Shown here piece after piece: positions 48,173-57,344 of a DNA stretch of 64,000 nt. The position numbers were made by a program, and so were the translations under genes. Every line of letters begins with the position of its first letter. Position 1 is the stretch's first letter. This stretch comes from JBDSKH01 sp050245915 (GTDB taxonomy: Bacteria > Actinomycetota > Actinomycetes > Actinomycetales > Microbacteriaceae), in contig JBFWWZ010000005.1 of assembly GCA_050245915.1 (NCBI GenBank), forward strand, positions 1 through 64,000. The letters are read 5' to 3'. Below the pieces are notes generated by a model. It had not been told where the DNA came from, did no database searches, and saw nothing but the letters and a program-made list of their open reading frames with translations.

Positions 48173-49780
48173 TCAGCGGGTGAACTCGGACCCGCCTCCG
48201 AGGTGCAGCCCGAGGCTGCGGGCCTTGCGGATCGCCTCCTCGCGCGTCGACACCCCCAGCTTCGTGTACAGCCGTCGCAGATGCGTCTTCACGGTGTTCG
48301 GCGAGATGAACAGCTCCGCCGCGATCTGCGCGACGGTGAGCTCGCGCTCCACGTAGATGAGCACCATGCGCTCCCGCTCGCTCAGCGGGTCCCGGTCGTC
48401 GACGTGCCCGTCGGTCGCCTCGATGACGCGGTTCAGGATGCGGGCGCCCTCCGCCGACTGCGTCCGCGTCAGCGCCCGCGCCGCCAGCCGCGACAGCAGG
48501 GCGGGAGGCACGTGCCGGAGCGGCGAGCGCACCCCCGTCTTGGCCATCGCATGCAACGCCCGGTCGAAGCTGACGTCGGAGCGGCGCAGGTCCGCACGTT
48601 CCATCTCGATCGCGGCGCGCAGCAGCTGCACGTCGATGAGGCTGCGGGGGGAATGCCCCGCTCCGAGCAGCTCGCAGTCCTGAAGGGCGAGGTCCGCGCC
48701 CCGCAGGTCGCCGTGCTGCAGGGCGATGCGCGCCATGAACCGCTCGGGGCAGAGTGCGTGCCGCTCGTGCGGGTTCAGCCTCGACAGGATCTCGAAGGCT
48801 TCGTCGCCGCGATCGAGCGAGCTCAGGACGTCGGCCCGCAGGAGCTCCCCGATATCGAGCCCGATGCCTGTCGGCTTCCATTGCAGGTACTGCTGGTGCG
48901 CCTCGTTCAGCAGGTCGAGGGCGGCGATCGGCTCGCTCGCCAGCGCGCGCGCGAACCCGCAGACCACGTTCGCGAGCGGCTCCCACTCGGTGTGCAGGCT
49001 CGCCGCGACCATGGCGTCGGCGAGCCCGTTCACCCGGTCCAGCTGGTACCGGTCGGTGCTCACCAGGATGTCGGCGGCATACCCCGGGGCGGCGAACCCG
49101 CTGCGGGTCACCGTCTCGGGTGCGTCGACGTCGGCGATGGCCTGCAGCATCCGGTCGGTCTCGGCCAGGTCGCCTTGGGAGTACGCGGCCAGGGCGAGCG
49201 TGCCCATCGCCTCCACCCGTTCGTGCACCGTGAGGTGCGAGGCGAGGCCGACGGCGTACTCCAGCCGGTGCCGCGCGCTGTCGAGCCTGCCGGTCATCAG
49301 CTCGGCGACGCCGGATTCGAACGCGTGACGCGCCGAGTGCTCGACGAAACCGGGACCGTGGGTCTCGTCGTCGAGGAGGCGACCCGCATCGGTCAGTTTC
49401 GCGATGGCATCCTGGAGCCGGCCCTGGGTGCGGAGCGCGGCCGCGTGGCCGATCAGGAGGCCCGCTCGGTGCGCGGGCTGGACGGGTCCGGTCGCGTTCT
49501 GAACGGCCTTCTCGCCGGCGGCGAAATAGGCGAGGGCGGCGGAGCCGGGCGGCGAGCCGGCCGCGCGGAAGCTCTGGCCGAGCGCTGCCGTGAGCGCGAT
49601 GTCGTCATGCCAGAAGGACTCGGGGAGCGAGGTGACGAACTGCCGGAACCCGGCGCCGTCTGCGAAGGCGAGCGCGAGCGCGTCGGGGTACAGCGCGGCG
49701 CGCGCGGCGTCGGGGTCGCCCCGCTCGAGAGCGGCGGTGACGGATGCGACGGTGGCGTCGGCATCGGGGAACGCGGGCAC
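48173..49780 (-). CDS. LuxR family regulator with TPR-like sensor region
   Basis: A 535-residue regulator. Residues 1 to about 460 are helical repeats of MalT/TPR type (AYFAAGEKAVQNATGPVQPA, LAAYSQGDLAETDRMLQAIA), and the C-terminus is a LuxR HTH (PLSERERMVLIYVERELTVA, FISPNTVKTHLRRLYTKLGV). Unlike the regulator at 5067 it has no Walker A ATPase, so it is a shortened relative. Start GTG 49780; GGAG lies upstream. It neighbours the sugar ABC operon but its targets are not visible. Confidence 0.85.
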   Translation of the reverse strand: MPAFPDADATVASVTAALERGDPDAARAALYPDALALAFADGAGFRQFVTSLPESFWHDDIALTAALGQSFRAAGSPPGSAALAYFAAGEKAVQNATGPVQPAHRAGLLIGHAAALRTQGRLQDAIAKLTDAGRLLDDETHGPGFVEHSARHAFESGVAELMTGRLDSARHRLEYAVGLASHLTVHERVEAMGTLALAAYSQGDLAETDRMLQAIADVDAPETVTRSGFAAPGYAADILVSTDRYQLDRVNGLADAMVAASLHTEWEPLANVVCGFARALASEPIAALDLLNEAHQQYLQWKPTGIGLDIGELLRADVLSSLDRGDEAFEILSRLNPHERHALCPERFMARIALQHGDLRGADLALQDCELLGAGHSPRSLIDVQLLRAAIEMERADLRRSDVSFDRALHAMAKTGVRSPLRHVPPALLSRLAARALTRTQSAEGARILNRVIEATDGHVDDRDPLSERERMVLIYVERELTVAQIAAELFISPNTVKTHLRRLYTKLGVSTREEAIRKARSLGLHLGGGSEFTR

Positions 49781-49921
49781 TGGTGGAATCTCCTACGTGG
49801 AACAGCGGTGGCGGTTCGTCCGCGGTTCAGCTCCCAGTGCCATGAGCCACGTCCGAATCATCCAGCGTATTCAGTTGTACCCCGCGAGTCCACCTTTCGA
49901 CGGACATGCCGTCCCACCCAG

Positions 49922-50980
49922 TCAGGGGGACACCATGGTCCCATGGGGTTGCGAAACGGGGTACAGGCTCGCCGGCGCGGTCGTGCTCGACCTCACCTCG
50001 AGGCCGATCGGGATGTCGATGGCCAGCGATTCGAGGCTGGGTTCGCTCGCTCCCATGGCCCGCACGATGAGGTCGACCGCCTGCTCGCCCTGCTCACCCG
50101 GACGCTGACGCACCGTCGTGAGCCCGAACATCGCGGAGTAGGGGTGGTCGTCGATTCCGACGATCGACAGCTCGCTCGGCACCACGATGCCGAGCTGGCG
50201 GGCGGCCGTGATCGCGCCGATCGCGATCTCGTCGCATCCCGCGACGATCGCGGTGGGACGCGTGGCGGGGTCCGCGAGGATCGCGAGTGCGGCCTCGTAG
50301 CCCCCCGGCACCGAGAACTCGGTCGGCCGGAAGTCGCCGGGGCGCTCGTCGACGCCCGCCGCATCCATCGCCGAGCGGAAGCCGGCGAGCCGTCGCGCGT
50401 GCACCTGGAAGTCCATCTGCTCGCCCAGGTCGCCGCCGATGTGCACGATGCGGCGGTGCCCGAGGCTCAGCAGATGATTGGTCGCGAGCCGGGTGGCCTG
50501 CACGTCGTCGATGCTCATCGTGGTGATGCCGGGGATGGCGCCGCCGATGCCGACGGCCGGCCTGCGCAGGGTGTGGATCAGTTCCACCTCACTGGGCGTG
50601 AGGGCCACGCCGACGCACACGATGGCATCCACCCGCTTGCGCACCAGGAAGTAGTGGAACAGGCGGCTGCGCTGTTCCGGTTCCGCAGGAAGGCGGAACA
50701 GGGTGAGGTCGTACCCGGCCTGGATGAGCGCGCCCTCGATGCCTTCGAGCACCTCGGCGAAGAACCACCGGTTGATGAACGGGGTGATGACGCCGACGTT
50801 CTTGGTGCGGCCGGTGACGAGGCTCGCCGCGGTGGAGGAGACCACGTATCCCAGGTCGGAGGCGGCCGCTGCGACCCGCTCTCGGGCGGCCGGGGAGACG
50901 TTCGCCGCACCGCTCAGGGCGCGCGAAGCCGTCGCCTTCGACACGCCTGCGCGACGTGCGACCTCGGCGAGCGAACTCAT
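49922..50980 (-). CDS. LacI family transcriptional repressor
   Basis: A 352-residue repressor: N-terminal HTH and hinge (SLAEVARRAGVSKATASRAL, SPAARERVAAAASDLGYVVS) and a periplasmic-binding-like sugar domain (NVGVITPFINRWFFAEVLEG, SIVGIDDHPYSAMFGLTTVR). ATG 50980 follows GAGGAG. It is divergent from the carbohydrate ABC importer operon across 180 bases containing three sites resembling GGAAACGGTTGC. It probably represses that operon and itself until its sugar is bound. Confidence 0.91.
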   Translation of the reverse strand: MSSLAEVARRAGVSKATASRALSGAANVSPAARERVAAAASDLGYVVSSTAASLVTGRTKNVGVITPFINRWFFAEVLEGIEGALIQAGYDLTLFRLPAEPEQRSRLFHYFLVRKRVDAIVCVGVALTPSEVELIHTLRRPAVGIGGAIPGITTMSIDDVQATRLATNHLLSLGHRRIVHIGGDLGEQMDFQVHARRLAGFRSAMDAAGVDERPGDFRPTEFSVPGGYEAALAILADPATRPTAIVAGCDEIAIGAITAARQLGIVVPSELSIVGIDDHPYSAMFGLTTVRQRPGEQGEQAVDLIVRAMGASEPSLESLAIDIPIGLEVRSSTTAPASLYPVSQPHGTMVSP

Positions 50981-51001
50981 CCGGCTCCTCCAGCTCGTTC
51001 T

Positions 51002-51105
51002 GGAAACGGTTGCAGCATAGCGGACCCTACGACGCCACATCGAGGGGCAAAACGCTTGCAACTCGCGCCTGATGTCGCTTACCGTGGTGCTGGAACCGGT
51101 TGCGA
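51002..51105. promoter_or_regulatory. LacI-type operators in the ABC importer promoter region
   Basis: GGAAACGGTTGC (51002-51013), AAACGCTTGCAA (51051-51062) and GGAACCGGTTGC (51092-51103) share the CG-centred LacI half-site pattern. The third contains the perfect dyad AACCGGTT (51094-51101). Three sites spaced by about 49 and 41 bases, lying between the divergent repressor and importer genes, suggest looping or dual control. Confidence 0.6.
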
Positions 51106-51160
51106 GACCGCTTCCATCCCTGCACCACACACATCTCGACCCTCAATGAGGAGGAAACAC

Positions 51161-52483
51161 ATGCGTTCACGTATGAACGGACGTTTGCTCGCCAGTGCGG
51201 TCTTCGTCGGAGCGGCAAGCGTCGTGCTCGCGGGCTGCTCGGGCGGCGGCGGCGGATCAGGCTACGGCCCCGGCGACGCCGGCGAGGCCGACGGCGTCGT
51301 CACCATCATCGGCACCATCGCCGACACCGAGGCCGAGCTCCTCGAGCAGTCCTGGGCGGACTGGGAAGATGAGAACGGCATCGACATCCAGTACGAGTCG
51401 ACCAAGGAGTTCGAGGCTCAGATCGGATCGCTCGCACAGGGCGGCAACCCGCCGGACCTCGCGATCTTCCCGCAGCCCGGCCTGCTGGCCGACCTCGCCA
51501 CTCGCGGCTACATCCAGCCCGCGCCCGAGGGCGTCGCGGCGAACGTCGCCGACGGCTGGAGCGAGGACTGGGCCGCGTACGGCACGGTCGAGGGCCAGCT
51601 CGTGGGCGCGCCGCTGATGGCGAGCGTCAAGGGCTTCATCTGGTACTCGCCGTCGCTGTTCGAGGAGAACGGCTGGGCCATCCCGGAGACCTGGGACGAC
51701 CTGATGGCGCTCACCCAGACCATCGCCGACTCGGGACGCGTCCCGTGGTGCGCGGGCTTCGGCTCCGACGCGGCGACCGGCTGGCCGGGCACCGACTGGG
51801 TGGAGGACCTCGTCCTGCGCCAGGCCGGCCCGGAGACCTACGACAAGTGGGTCTCGCACGACATCCCGTTCAACGACCCGGCCATCAAGTCGGCGTTCGA
51901 CGCTGTCGGCGACATCCTGCTGAACCCGGACTACGTCAACGCCGGATACGGTGACGTCGTCACGATCAACAGCACCCCGTTCGGCGACCCGGCCACCGCG
52001 CTGGTCGACGGCGACTGCGTGCTGCACCACCAGGCCTCGTTCTACGAGGGATTCATCACCGACGCCGGCGGCACCGTCGCCGAAGACGGTGACATCTGGG
52101 CCTTCATCACCCCGGCCGAGGAGGCCGGCTCGAAGGCGGTCACCGGTGGTGGCGAGATCGTCGCCGCGTTCTCGAACGACGAGGACACCATCAAGGTGCA
52201 GGAGTACCTGTCGAGCGCCGACTGGGCCAACAGCCGCGTCAGCCTCGGCGGTGTGATCAGCGCGAACAAGGGTCTCGACCCGTCGAACGCGTCGAGCGCC
52301 ATCCTGTCGCAGGCGATCGAGACCCTGCAGGACCCGAACACCACCTTCCGTTTCGACGCCTCGGACCTCATGCCGGGCGCCGTCGGTGCGGGGACGTTCT
52401 GGACCGGCATGGTCGACTGGATCAACGGCACGCCCACCGAGGACGTGCTGGACTCGATCGAAGCAAGCTGGCCCAGCTCCTGA
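51161..52483 (+). CDS. Carbohydrate ABC transporter substrate-binding lipoprotein
   Basis: A 440-residue family 1 extracellular solute-binding protein. The lipobox LAGC (Cys26) is followed by a Gly/Ser linker and the binding fold (TIIGTIADTEAELLEQSWAD, FEAQIGSLAQGGNPPDLAIF, FIWYSPSLFEENGWAIPETW). It resembles alpha-glucoside or oligosaccharide binding proteins. GAGGAGG precedes ATG 51161. Two permease genes follow after a long hairpin. No ATPase is encoded nearby, so a shared MsiK-type ATPase encoded elsewhere is probable. Confidence 0.91.
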   Translation: MRSRMNGRLLASAVFVGAASVVLAGCSGGGGGSGYGPGDAGEADGVVTIIGTIADTEAELLEQSWADWEDENGIDIQYESTKEFEAQIGSLAQGGNPPDLAIFPQPGLLADLATRGYIQPAPEGVAANVADGWSEDWAAYGTVEGQLVGAPLMASVKGFIWYSPSLFEENGWAIPETWDDLMALTQTIADSGRVPWCAGFGSDAATGWPGTDWVEDLVLRQAGPETYDKWVSHDIPFNDPAIKSAFDAVGDILLNPDYVNAGYGDVVTINSTPFGDPATALVDGDCVLHHQASFYEGFITDAGGTVAEDGDIWAFITPAEEAGSKAVTGGGEIVAAFSNDEDTIKVQEYLSSADWANSRVSLGGVISANKGLDPSNASSAILSQAIETLQDPNTTFRFDASDLMPGAVGAGTFWTGMVDWINGTPTEDVLDSIEASWPSS

Positions 52484-52496
52484 GTTGAGCTGACCG

Positions 52497-52533
52497 CGGC
52501 GGGCCGCTCGGTCATGGACCGGGCGGCCCGCCG
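52497..52533 (+). terminator. Long two-step hairpin between binding protein and permeases
   Basis: CGGCGGGCCGC (52497-52507) pairs with GCGGCCCGCCG (52523-52533), and CGGTC (52509-52513) with GACCG (52517-52521) around ATG. A nearly continuous 16-bp stem followed by TCCTTTA fits a partial terminator or RNA-protecting element that raises binding protein over permease. Confidence 0.65.
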
Positions 52534-52584
52534 TCCTTTATCGTCGAATCACGTCGTCAACGCCGACAACGAAAGAGACCCCGC

Positions 52585-53715
52585 ATGAAGGATGTCCTCA
52601 CCTGGATCGGCACGCTTCCCGTGCTGGCCCAGATCCCCGTGATCGTCGGGTTGTTCCTCGCCGCCGCCGCCATCCTGGTGCTCCTCATCGAGGTCGCGCC
52701 CCGGCCCGGACGCCGGTACACGATCATCCGCTTCATCGCCTCCCTCGCCATCCCGGGCATCGTGTTCCTGCTGCTCGGCTCGGTCTGGTGGGCAATCGCC
52801 GCCGCCGTCGTGGTCGGCGGGATCCTGTTCCTGCTCGACTACCGCAGCAAGCAGGGCCAGGGCTACCTGTTCGCGTTGATCGCGTTCCTCGGGCCGGCCT
52901 TCGCGCTGCTCATCATCGGCCTCATCTACCCGACCATCTCGACGCTGTGGGGCTCGCTGCTGAGCAACCGCGGCGCCTTCATCGGGTTGGACAACTACGT
53001 CTGGATCTTCACCCAGCCTCAGAACTGGGTGGTCATCCGCAACACGATCATCTGGGTGCTCGTGGTGCCGGTGCTGTCCACCGTGATCGGTCTCGCCTAC
53101 GCGGTGTTCATCGACCGGTCCCGCGGGGAGAAGTTCTTCAAGATCCTGGTCTTCCTGCCGATGGCGATCTCGTTCGTGGGCGCCTCGGTCATCTGGCGGT
53201 TCGTGTACGACTACCGCCCCGCCGAGCGCGACCAGATCGGTCTCTGGAACGGCATCCTCACCGGCCTCGGGCTCGACCCGGTCAACTTCCTGCAGCAGGT
53301 GCCGCTCAACAGCTTCCTGCTCATGATCGTGCTCATCTGGGTGCAGACCGGTTTCGCGATGGTGGTGCTCTCGGCCGCCATCAAGGGCGTCCCCACCGAG
53401 CAGCTCGAGGCGGCGGCCCTGGACGGCACCAACGGCTGGCAGCGCTTCTGGAACGTGATCGTGCCCGGCATCCGCAACTCGCTGATCGTCGTGCTGACCA
53501 CGATCTCGATCGCATCGCTGAAGGTGTTCGACATCGTCCGCACCATGGGGACGGCGTACCCCGACACCGGCGTCATCGCGAACGAGATGGTGACGCTGCT
53601 GCAGAAGTTCGAGGCGGGACGGTCGTCCGCGTTCGCGGTGATCCTGTTCCTGCTCGTGCTGCCGATCGTCATCTACAACGCCCGGCAGATCCAGAAGCAG
53701 AGGGAGATCCGATGA
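52585..53715 (+). CDS. Carbohydrate ABC transporter permease (MalF-like)
   Basis: A 376-residue membrane protein. The last 270 residues are a MalF/UgpA-type binding-protein-dependent permease, with the EAA loop EQLEAAALDGTNGWQRFWNV that contacts the ATPase. The first 100 residues add three extra hydrophobic helices (LAQIPVIVGLFLAAAAILVL, FLLLGSVWWAIAAAVVVGGI), as in alpha-glucoside (AglF-like) permeases. GAAAGAGA precedes the ATG. Its stop overlaps the next permease gene. Confidence 0.9.
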   Translation: MKDVLTWIGTLPVLAQIPVIVGLFLAAAAILVLLIEVAPRPGRRYTIIRFIASLAIPGIVFLLLGSVWWAIAAAVVVGGILFLLDYRSKQGQGYLFALIAFLGPAFALLIIGLIYPTISTLWGSLLSNRGAFIGLDNYVWIFTQPQNWVVIRNTIIWVLVVPVLSTVIGLAYAVFIDRSRGEKFFKILVFLPMAISFVGASVIWRFVYDYRPAERDQIGLWNGILTGLGLDPVNFLQQVPLNSFLLMIVLIWVQTGFAMVVLSAAIKGVPTEQLEAAALDGTNGWQRFWNVIVPGIRNSLIVVLTTISIASLKVFDIVRTMGTAYPDTGVIANEMVTLLQKFEAGRSSAFAVILFLLVLPIVIYNARQIQKQREIR

Positions 53716-54647
53716 CCACGTCGATGGTGGCCAACCCGGCCCTCAGCGAGAAGCAGTTCAAGGGAGCAGCCCGCCGCACCAAGCAGCGGCTCACCAGCCG
53801 CGGCGCGACGATCGCCTCGCTCGTCATCGCGGTGCTGTGGACGATCCCGACCCTCGGGCTCTTCCTCACCTCGATCCGCCCGAAGGAGGACACCCTCCGC
53901 ACCGGGTGGTGGACGATCTTCGTCGACCCGTCGTTCACGCTGCAGAACTACACCGACGTGCTGTTCGGCAGGGAGGGTCTCGCCGGCCCGTTCCTCAACT
54001 CGATCGCCATCTCGATCCCGGCGACGGTCTTCCCCCTCGTGATCGCATCCCTCGCGGGGTACGCGTTCGCGTGGATGCAGTTCAAGGGCCGCGACATCCT
54101 GTTCGTGCTGGTCTTCGCGCTGCAGATCGTGCCGATCCAGATGACGCTCGTGCCGTTGCTGTCGCTGTTCTCCCGCGGCCTCCACCTCGGGGACGCCACG
54201 CTGTACGAGGGGCTTCGCAACTCGGGCGCCTTCTCGCAGGTGTGGGTGGCGCACACGATCTTCGCGCTGCCGCTGGCGATCTTCCTGCTGCACAACTTCA
54301 TCAGCGAGATCCCCGCGGATGTGATCGAGGCGGCCCGCGTCGACGGCGCGTCGCACGGGCAGATCTTCTTCAGGATCGTGCTGCCGTTGTCGCTCCCGGC
54401 GATCGCGTCGTTCGCGATCTTCCAGTTCCTCTGGGTCTGGAACGATCTGCTGGTGGCGCTGATCTTCGCGCAAGGCGGTGCGGCCCCGATCACCAGGAAG
54501 CTGGCGGAGCTCACCGGCGAGTTCGGGCAGAACGCCCAGCTGCTGCCGGCGGGCGCGTTCATCTCGATCCTGGTCCCGGTGATCGTGTTCCTCGCGCTGC
54601 AGCGGTACTTCGTGCGCGGTCTGCTCGCGGGCTCCACGAAGGGCTGA
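53712..54647 (+). CDS. Carbohydrate ABC transporter permease (MalG-like)
   Basis: A 311-residue membrane protein with six helices and the EAA loop ADVIEAARVDGASHGQIFFR, followed by LPLSLPAIASFAIFQFLWVW. It pairs with the upstream permease (ATGA overlap) to form the channel of the sugar importer. The size and the long loop after helix 1 match AglG-like proteins. An inverted repeat at 54658-54736 follows the stop. Confidence 0.9.
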   Translation: MTTSMVANPALSEKQFKGAARRTKQRLTSRGATIASLVIAVLWTIPTLGLFLTSIRPKEDTLRTGWWTIFVDPSFTLQNYTDVLFGREGLAGPFLNSIAISIPATVFPLVIASLAGYAFAWMQFKGRDILFVLVFALQIVPIQMTLVPLLSLFSRGLHLGDATLYEGLRNSGAFSQVWVAHTIFALPLAIFLLHNFISEIPADVIEAARVDGASHGQIFFRIVLPLSLPAIASFAIFQFLWVWNDLLVALIFAQGGAAPITRKLAELTGEFGQNAQLLPAGAFISILVPVIVFLALQRYFVRGLLAGSTKG

Positions 54648-54657
54648 TCACTCTGGC

Positions 54658-54736
54658 GGTTGAGTAGCGCGCCGCGCGTATCGAAGCCGAGTCGTGCGTC
54701 CGGCTTCGATACGCGGCCAGCGGCCGCTACTCAACC
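54658..54736. repeat. 79-base inverted repeat after the importer operon
   Basis: GGTTGAGTAGC (54658-54668 including the first G) pairs with GCTACTCAACC (54726-54736), and inside GCGTATCGAAGCCG (54676-54689) pairs with CGGCTTCGATACGC (54701-54714). It closely resembles the repeat at 56633-56715. These look like copies of a dispersed intergenic palindrome, possibly acting as a terminator. Confidence 0.65.
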
Positions 54737-54754
54737 GGCAGTAGTTTCGAGATC

Positions 54755-56638
54755 ATGAGCATGCGGGGCGGGGGCGGTGGCCGCGGGGGCCGGGTCTCGA
54801 TGTCGGATGCGGCGGCGCAACGTGCCGCGAATGCGGACGCACCGAAGATCCCCGACCTGCTGCCGCGCATCGGCGCGCTGTTCCGCCCGTACAAGGTGCA
54901 GCTCGGCATCACGATCGCGCTGGTGCTGATCGGCGCGGGCCTCAGTGTCGCACCGCCGCTGCTCACCCAGCAGGCGTTCGACCGGGGCCTGTTCCCCGAC
55001 GAGGGGCAGAGCCGGCCGGACGTCCCGGTGCTGCTCGAACTGGTCGGCATCATGGTGCTGCTCTGGGTCGTCTCCTCCGCCCTCGGCGTGTGGCAGACCT
55101 ATCTGACCGCGCAGGTCGGCAACAACGTGATGGGCGCCCTCCGCATCCGGCTGTTCTCGCACCTGCAGGCGATGGAGCTGGGGTTCTTCACGAAGACGAA
55201 GACCGGCATCATCCAGTCGCGGCTGCAGAACGACGTCGGCGGTGTCGCGGGGGTGCTGAGCAACACCATCCAGAGCGTCATCGGCAACACGGTGACGGTG
55301 ATCGCGGCCCTGGTGTCGATGATCGTGCTCAGCTGGCAGATGACGCTGGTGGCGGTCGTGCTGCTGCCGGTGTTGGTGGTCGCGCAGCGCAGGGTCGGCC
55401 AGGTGCGTGCCCGCATCGCCACCAAGACCCAGGAGTCGCTGTCGGACATGACGGCGATCACGCAGGAGACCCTGAGCGTCAGCGGCATCCTGCTGGCGAA
55501 GTCGTTCAACCAGCAGAAGACGGAGGTCGGCCGCTACACCGCCGAGAACCGCAACCAGATCGCGTTGCAGATCCGCCAGACCATGAGCGGCCAGTGGTTC
55601 TTCGCGATCGTCGGCATCTTCCTGTCGGTGATCCCGGCGGTCATCTACCTGGTCGCCGCGTGGCTCATCTACCAGGATGTCCCGGTCACCGCGGGCACGG
55701 TCGTCGCGTTCACGACGGTGCAGGCCCGGTTGATGTTCCCGCTGATGGGCCTGTTGCGCGTGGCCCTCGACCTGCAGACCTCGCAGGCGCTGTTCGCCCG
55801 AATCTTCGAATACCTCGACCTCACGCCCGCGATCACCGACGCCCCCGATGCGCGGGATGTCGACGCAGGCAGGCTGGGCGAGGTCGCCTTCGAGCGGGTG
55901 GTGTTCCGGTATCCCGACGCCCCCGATGACTCACCCGCCACCCTGAAGGGCGTGAGCTTCGAGATCGAGCCGGGGCAGTACGCCGCGTTCGTCGGCCCGT
56001 CGGGTGCGGGCAAGACGACGGTGTCGTATCTGGTGCCCCGGCTGCACGATGTGACGGAGGGGCGGGTGCTGTTCGCGGGCACCGATGTGCGCGAGCTGCG
56101 GCAGGAGTCGCTGATCGGGGCGATCGGCATCGTGTCGCAGGAGACCTACCTCTTCCACGCCACGATCGCCGAGAACCTGCGGTACGCGAGACCAGATGCG
56201 ACCGACGACGAGCTGATCGCGGCGGCGAAGGCGGCGAACATCCACGCCACGATCGCGTCGTTCCCGGACGGGTACGACACCGTCGTGGGCGAGCGGGGGT
56301 ACCGGCTCTCGGGAGGCGAGAAGCAGCGGGTCGCGATCGCGCGGGTGCTGCTGAAGGATCCCGCGGTGCTGATCCTCGACGAGGCGACGAGCGCGCTCGA
56401 CACGGTGAGCGAGCGCATCGTGCAGGGGGCACTGGATGCCGCCTCTCGCGGGCGGACGACCGTCGCGATCGCACACCGGCTGTCGACCGTCGTCAACGCG
56501 GACGTGATCTTCGTGGTCGACGCGGGCCGGATCGTGGAGACCGGCACCCACGCCGAGCTGCTCGCGGCGGAGGGCGTGTACGCGACCCTGTTCGCCGAGC
56601 AGCTGGCTGCGGCGCAGGTGGACGACTCTGCTGGGTGA
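54755..56638 (+). CDS. ABC transporter, fused permease and ATPase (exporter type)
   Basis: A 627-residue half-transporter. The N-terminal part has six helices of type I exporter fold, then Walker A GPSGAGKTT (414 onward), the signature LSGGEKQRVA (518 onward) and Walker B VLILDEATSALD. It should act as a homodimer or with a partner elsewhere to export lipid or peptide. ATG 54755 is 7 bases after TAGTTT (54742-54747). A repetitive palindrome precedes it and a related one covers its stop. Confidence 0.9.
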   Translation: MSMRGGGGGRGGRVSMSDAAAQRAANADAPKIPDLLPRIGALFRPYKVQLGITIALVLIGAGLSVAPPLLTQQAFDRGLFPDEGQSRPDVPVLLELVGIMVLLWVVSSALGVWQTYLTAQVGNNVMGALRIRLFSHLQAMELGFFTKTKTGIIQSRLQNDVGGVAGVLSNTIQSVIGNTVTVIAALVSMIVLSWQMTLVAVVLLPVLVVAQRRVGQVRARIATKTQESLSDMTAITQETLSVSGILLAKSFNQQKTEVGRYTAENRNQIALQIRQTMSGQWFFAIVGIFLSVIPAVIYLVAAWLIYQDVPVTAGTVVAFTTVQARLMFPLMGLLRVALDLQTSQALFARIFEYLDLTPAITDAPDARDVDAGRLGEVAFERVVFRYPDAPDDSPATLKGVSFEIEPGQYAAFVGPSGAGKTTVSYLVPRLHDVTEGRVLFAGTDVRELRQESLIGAIGIVSQETYLFHATIAENLRYARPDATDDELIAAAKAANIHATIASFPDGYDTVVGERGYRLSGGEKQRVAIARVLLKDPAVLILDEATSALDTVSERIVQGALDAASRGRTTVAIAHRLSTVVNADVIFVVDAGRIVETGTHAELLAAEGVYATLFAEQLAAAQVDDSAG

Positions 56639-56715
56639 GTAGCCGCGGAGCGGCGTGTCGAAACCACCCGCCCGCGGGGCTCGGTTTCGACACGCGCCTT
56701 CGGCGCTACTCAACC
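56633..56715. repeat. 83-base inverted repeat covering the exporter gene stop
   Basis: GAGTAGC (56637-56643) pairs with GCTACTC (56705-56711), and GCGTGTCGAAACC (56653-56665) with GGTTTCGACACGC (56683-56695). Outer ends and order match the repeat at 54658-54736 while the inner arms differ by compensated changes. The repeat includes the stop of the exporter gene and the stop of the convergent DUF305 gene. Confidence 0.65.
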
Positions 56716-57344
56716 GGCGGAAGGGTCTCCAGCATCGCGGTCATCGCGTCGATGTCGGCCTGCTGCGACGCGATGATGCCCGTCGCCATCGTCACCACCT
56801 GCGGAACCGTGGTGCGGGCGAGCACCCCCTCCGCCATCTCGAGCCCGCCGCTGTGGTGCGCGATCATCAGGGTGAGGAACAGCCGCTCCGCATCGACGCC
56901 CGACGCGCTGCGCAGCTCCGCCAGCTGTGCCTCCGACGCCATGCCGGGCATCGTCCCGTCGGGCGACGGGGTGTGGCCGTGATCGCCGGAGGAGCCGTCG
57001 AGCACCGGCTGCGACATCCACGTCATCGGCGGCTGCGGCGACGCCTGCGGCAGGCCCCACGACTCGAGCAGACCGAACATCTGCCCGGCCTGGTTCGACT
57101 GCCCGAGTGCGATGTCGTAGGCGAGCCTGCGCAGCTCGGGGTCGGTGGAGCTCTCCCGGATCGTCATCGCCATATCGACGGCCTGCGCGTGATGCACCTG
57201 CATGTCGCGCAGGAACCCGGCCGCCGCGCTCTCGCTCGACGGGGTCGCCGTGGTTCCGGCGCTCAGCCGGCCGGCGAGGAACGCGCCGGCGCCGAGCAGC
57301 ACCGCCACGATCACCGCGGCGGCGACCAGCCGGGACCGGTTCAC
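56706..57344 (-). CDS. DUF305 family exported protein
   Basis: A 212-residue protein with an N-terminal membrane anchor (RLVAAAVIVAVLLGAGAFLA) and a duplicated ferritin-like helical DUF305 domain. Each half has a His-His motif: FLRDMQVHHAQAVDMAM and LTLMIAHHSGGLEMAEG. The central linker is Met/His-rich (MTWMSQPV, GDHGHTPSPDGTMPGM), in keeping with proposed copper binding in the family. GTG 57344 overlaps the upstream DUF3105 stop. The pair is a common actinobacterial couple of unknown function. Confidence 0.88.
   Translation of the reverse strand: MNRSRLVAAAVIVAVLLGAGAFLAGRLSAGTTATPSSESAAAGFLRDMQVHHAQAVDMAMTIRESSTDPELRRLAYDIALGQSNQAGQMFGLLESWGLPQASPQPPMTWMSQPVLDGSSGDHGHTPSPDGTMPGMASEAQLAELRSASGVDAERLFLTLMIAHHSGGLEMAEGVLARTTVPQVVTMATGIIASQQADIDAMTAMLETLPPVE

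Noticed and set aside
48203..51160. A nearly 1000-codon extension upstream of the sugar-binding lipoprotein
   Set aside because: The lipoprotein signal begins at 51161 after a GAGGAGG site. The upstream part is antisense to the LuxR and LacI genes and reads as low-complexity sequence.
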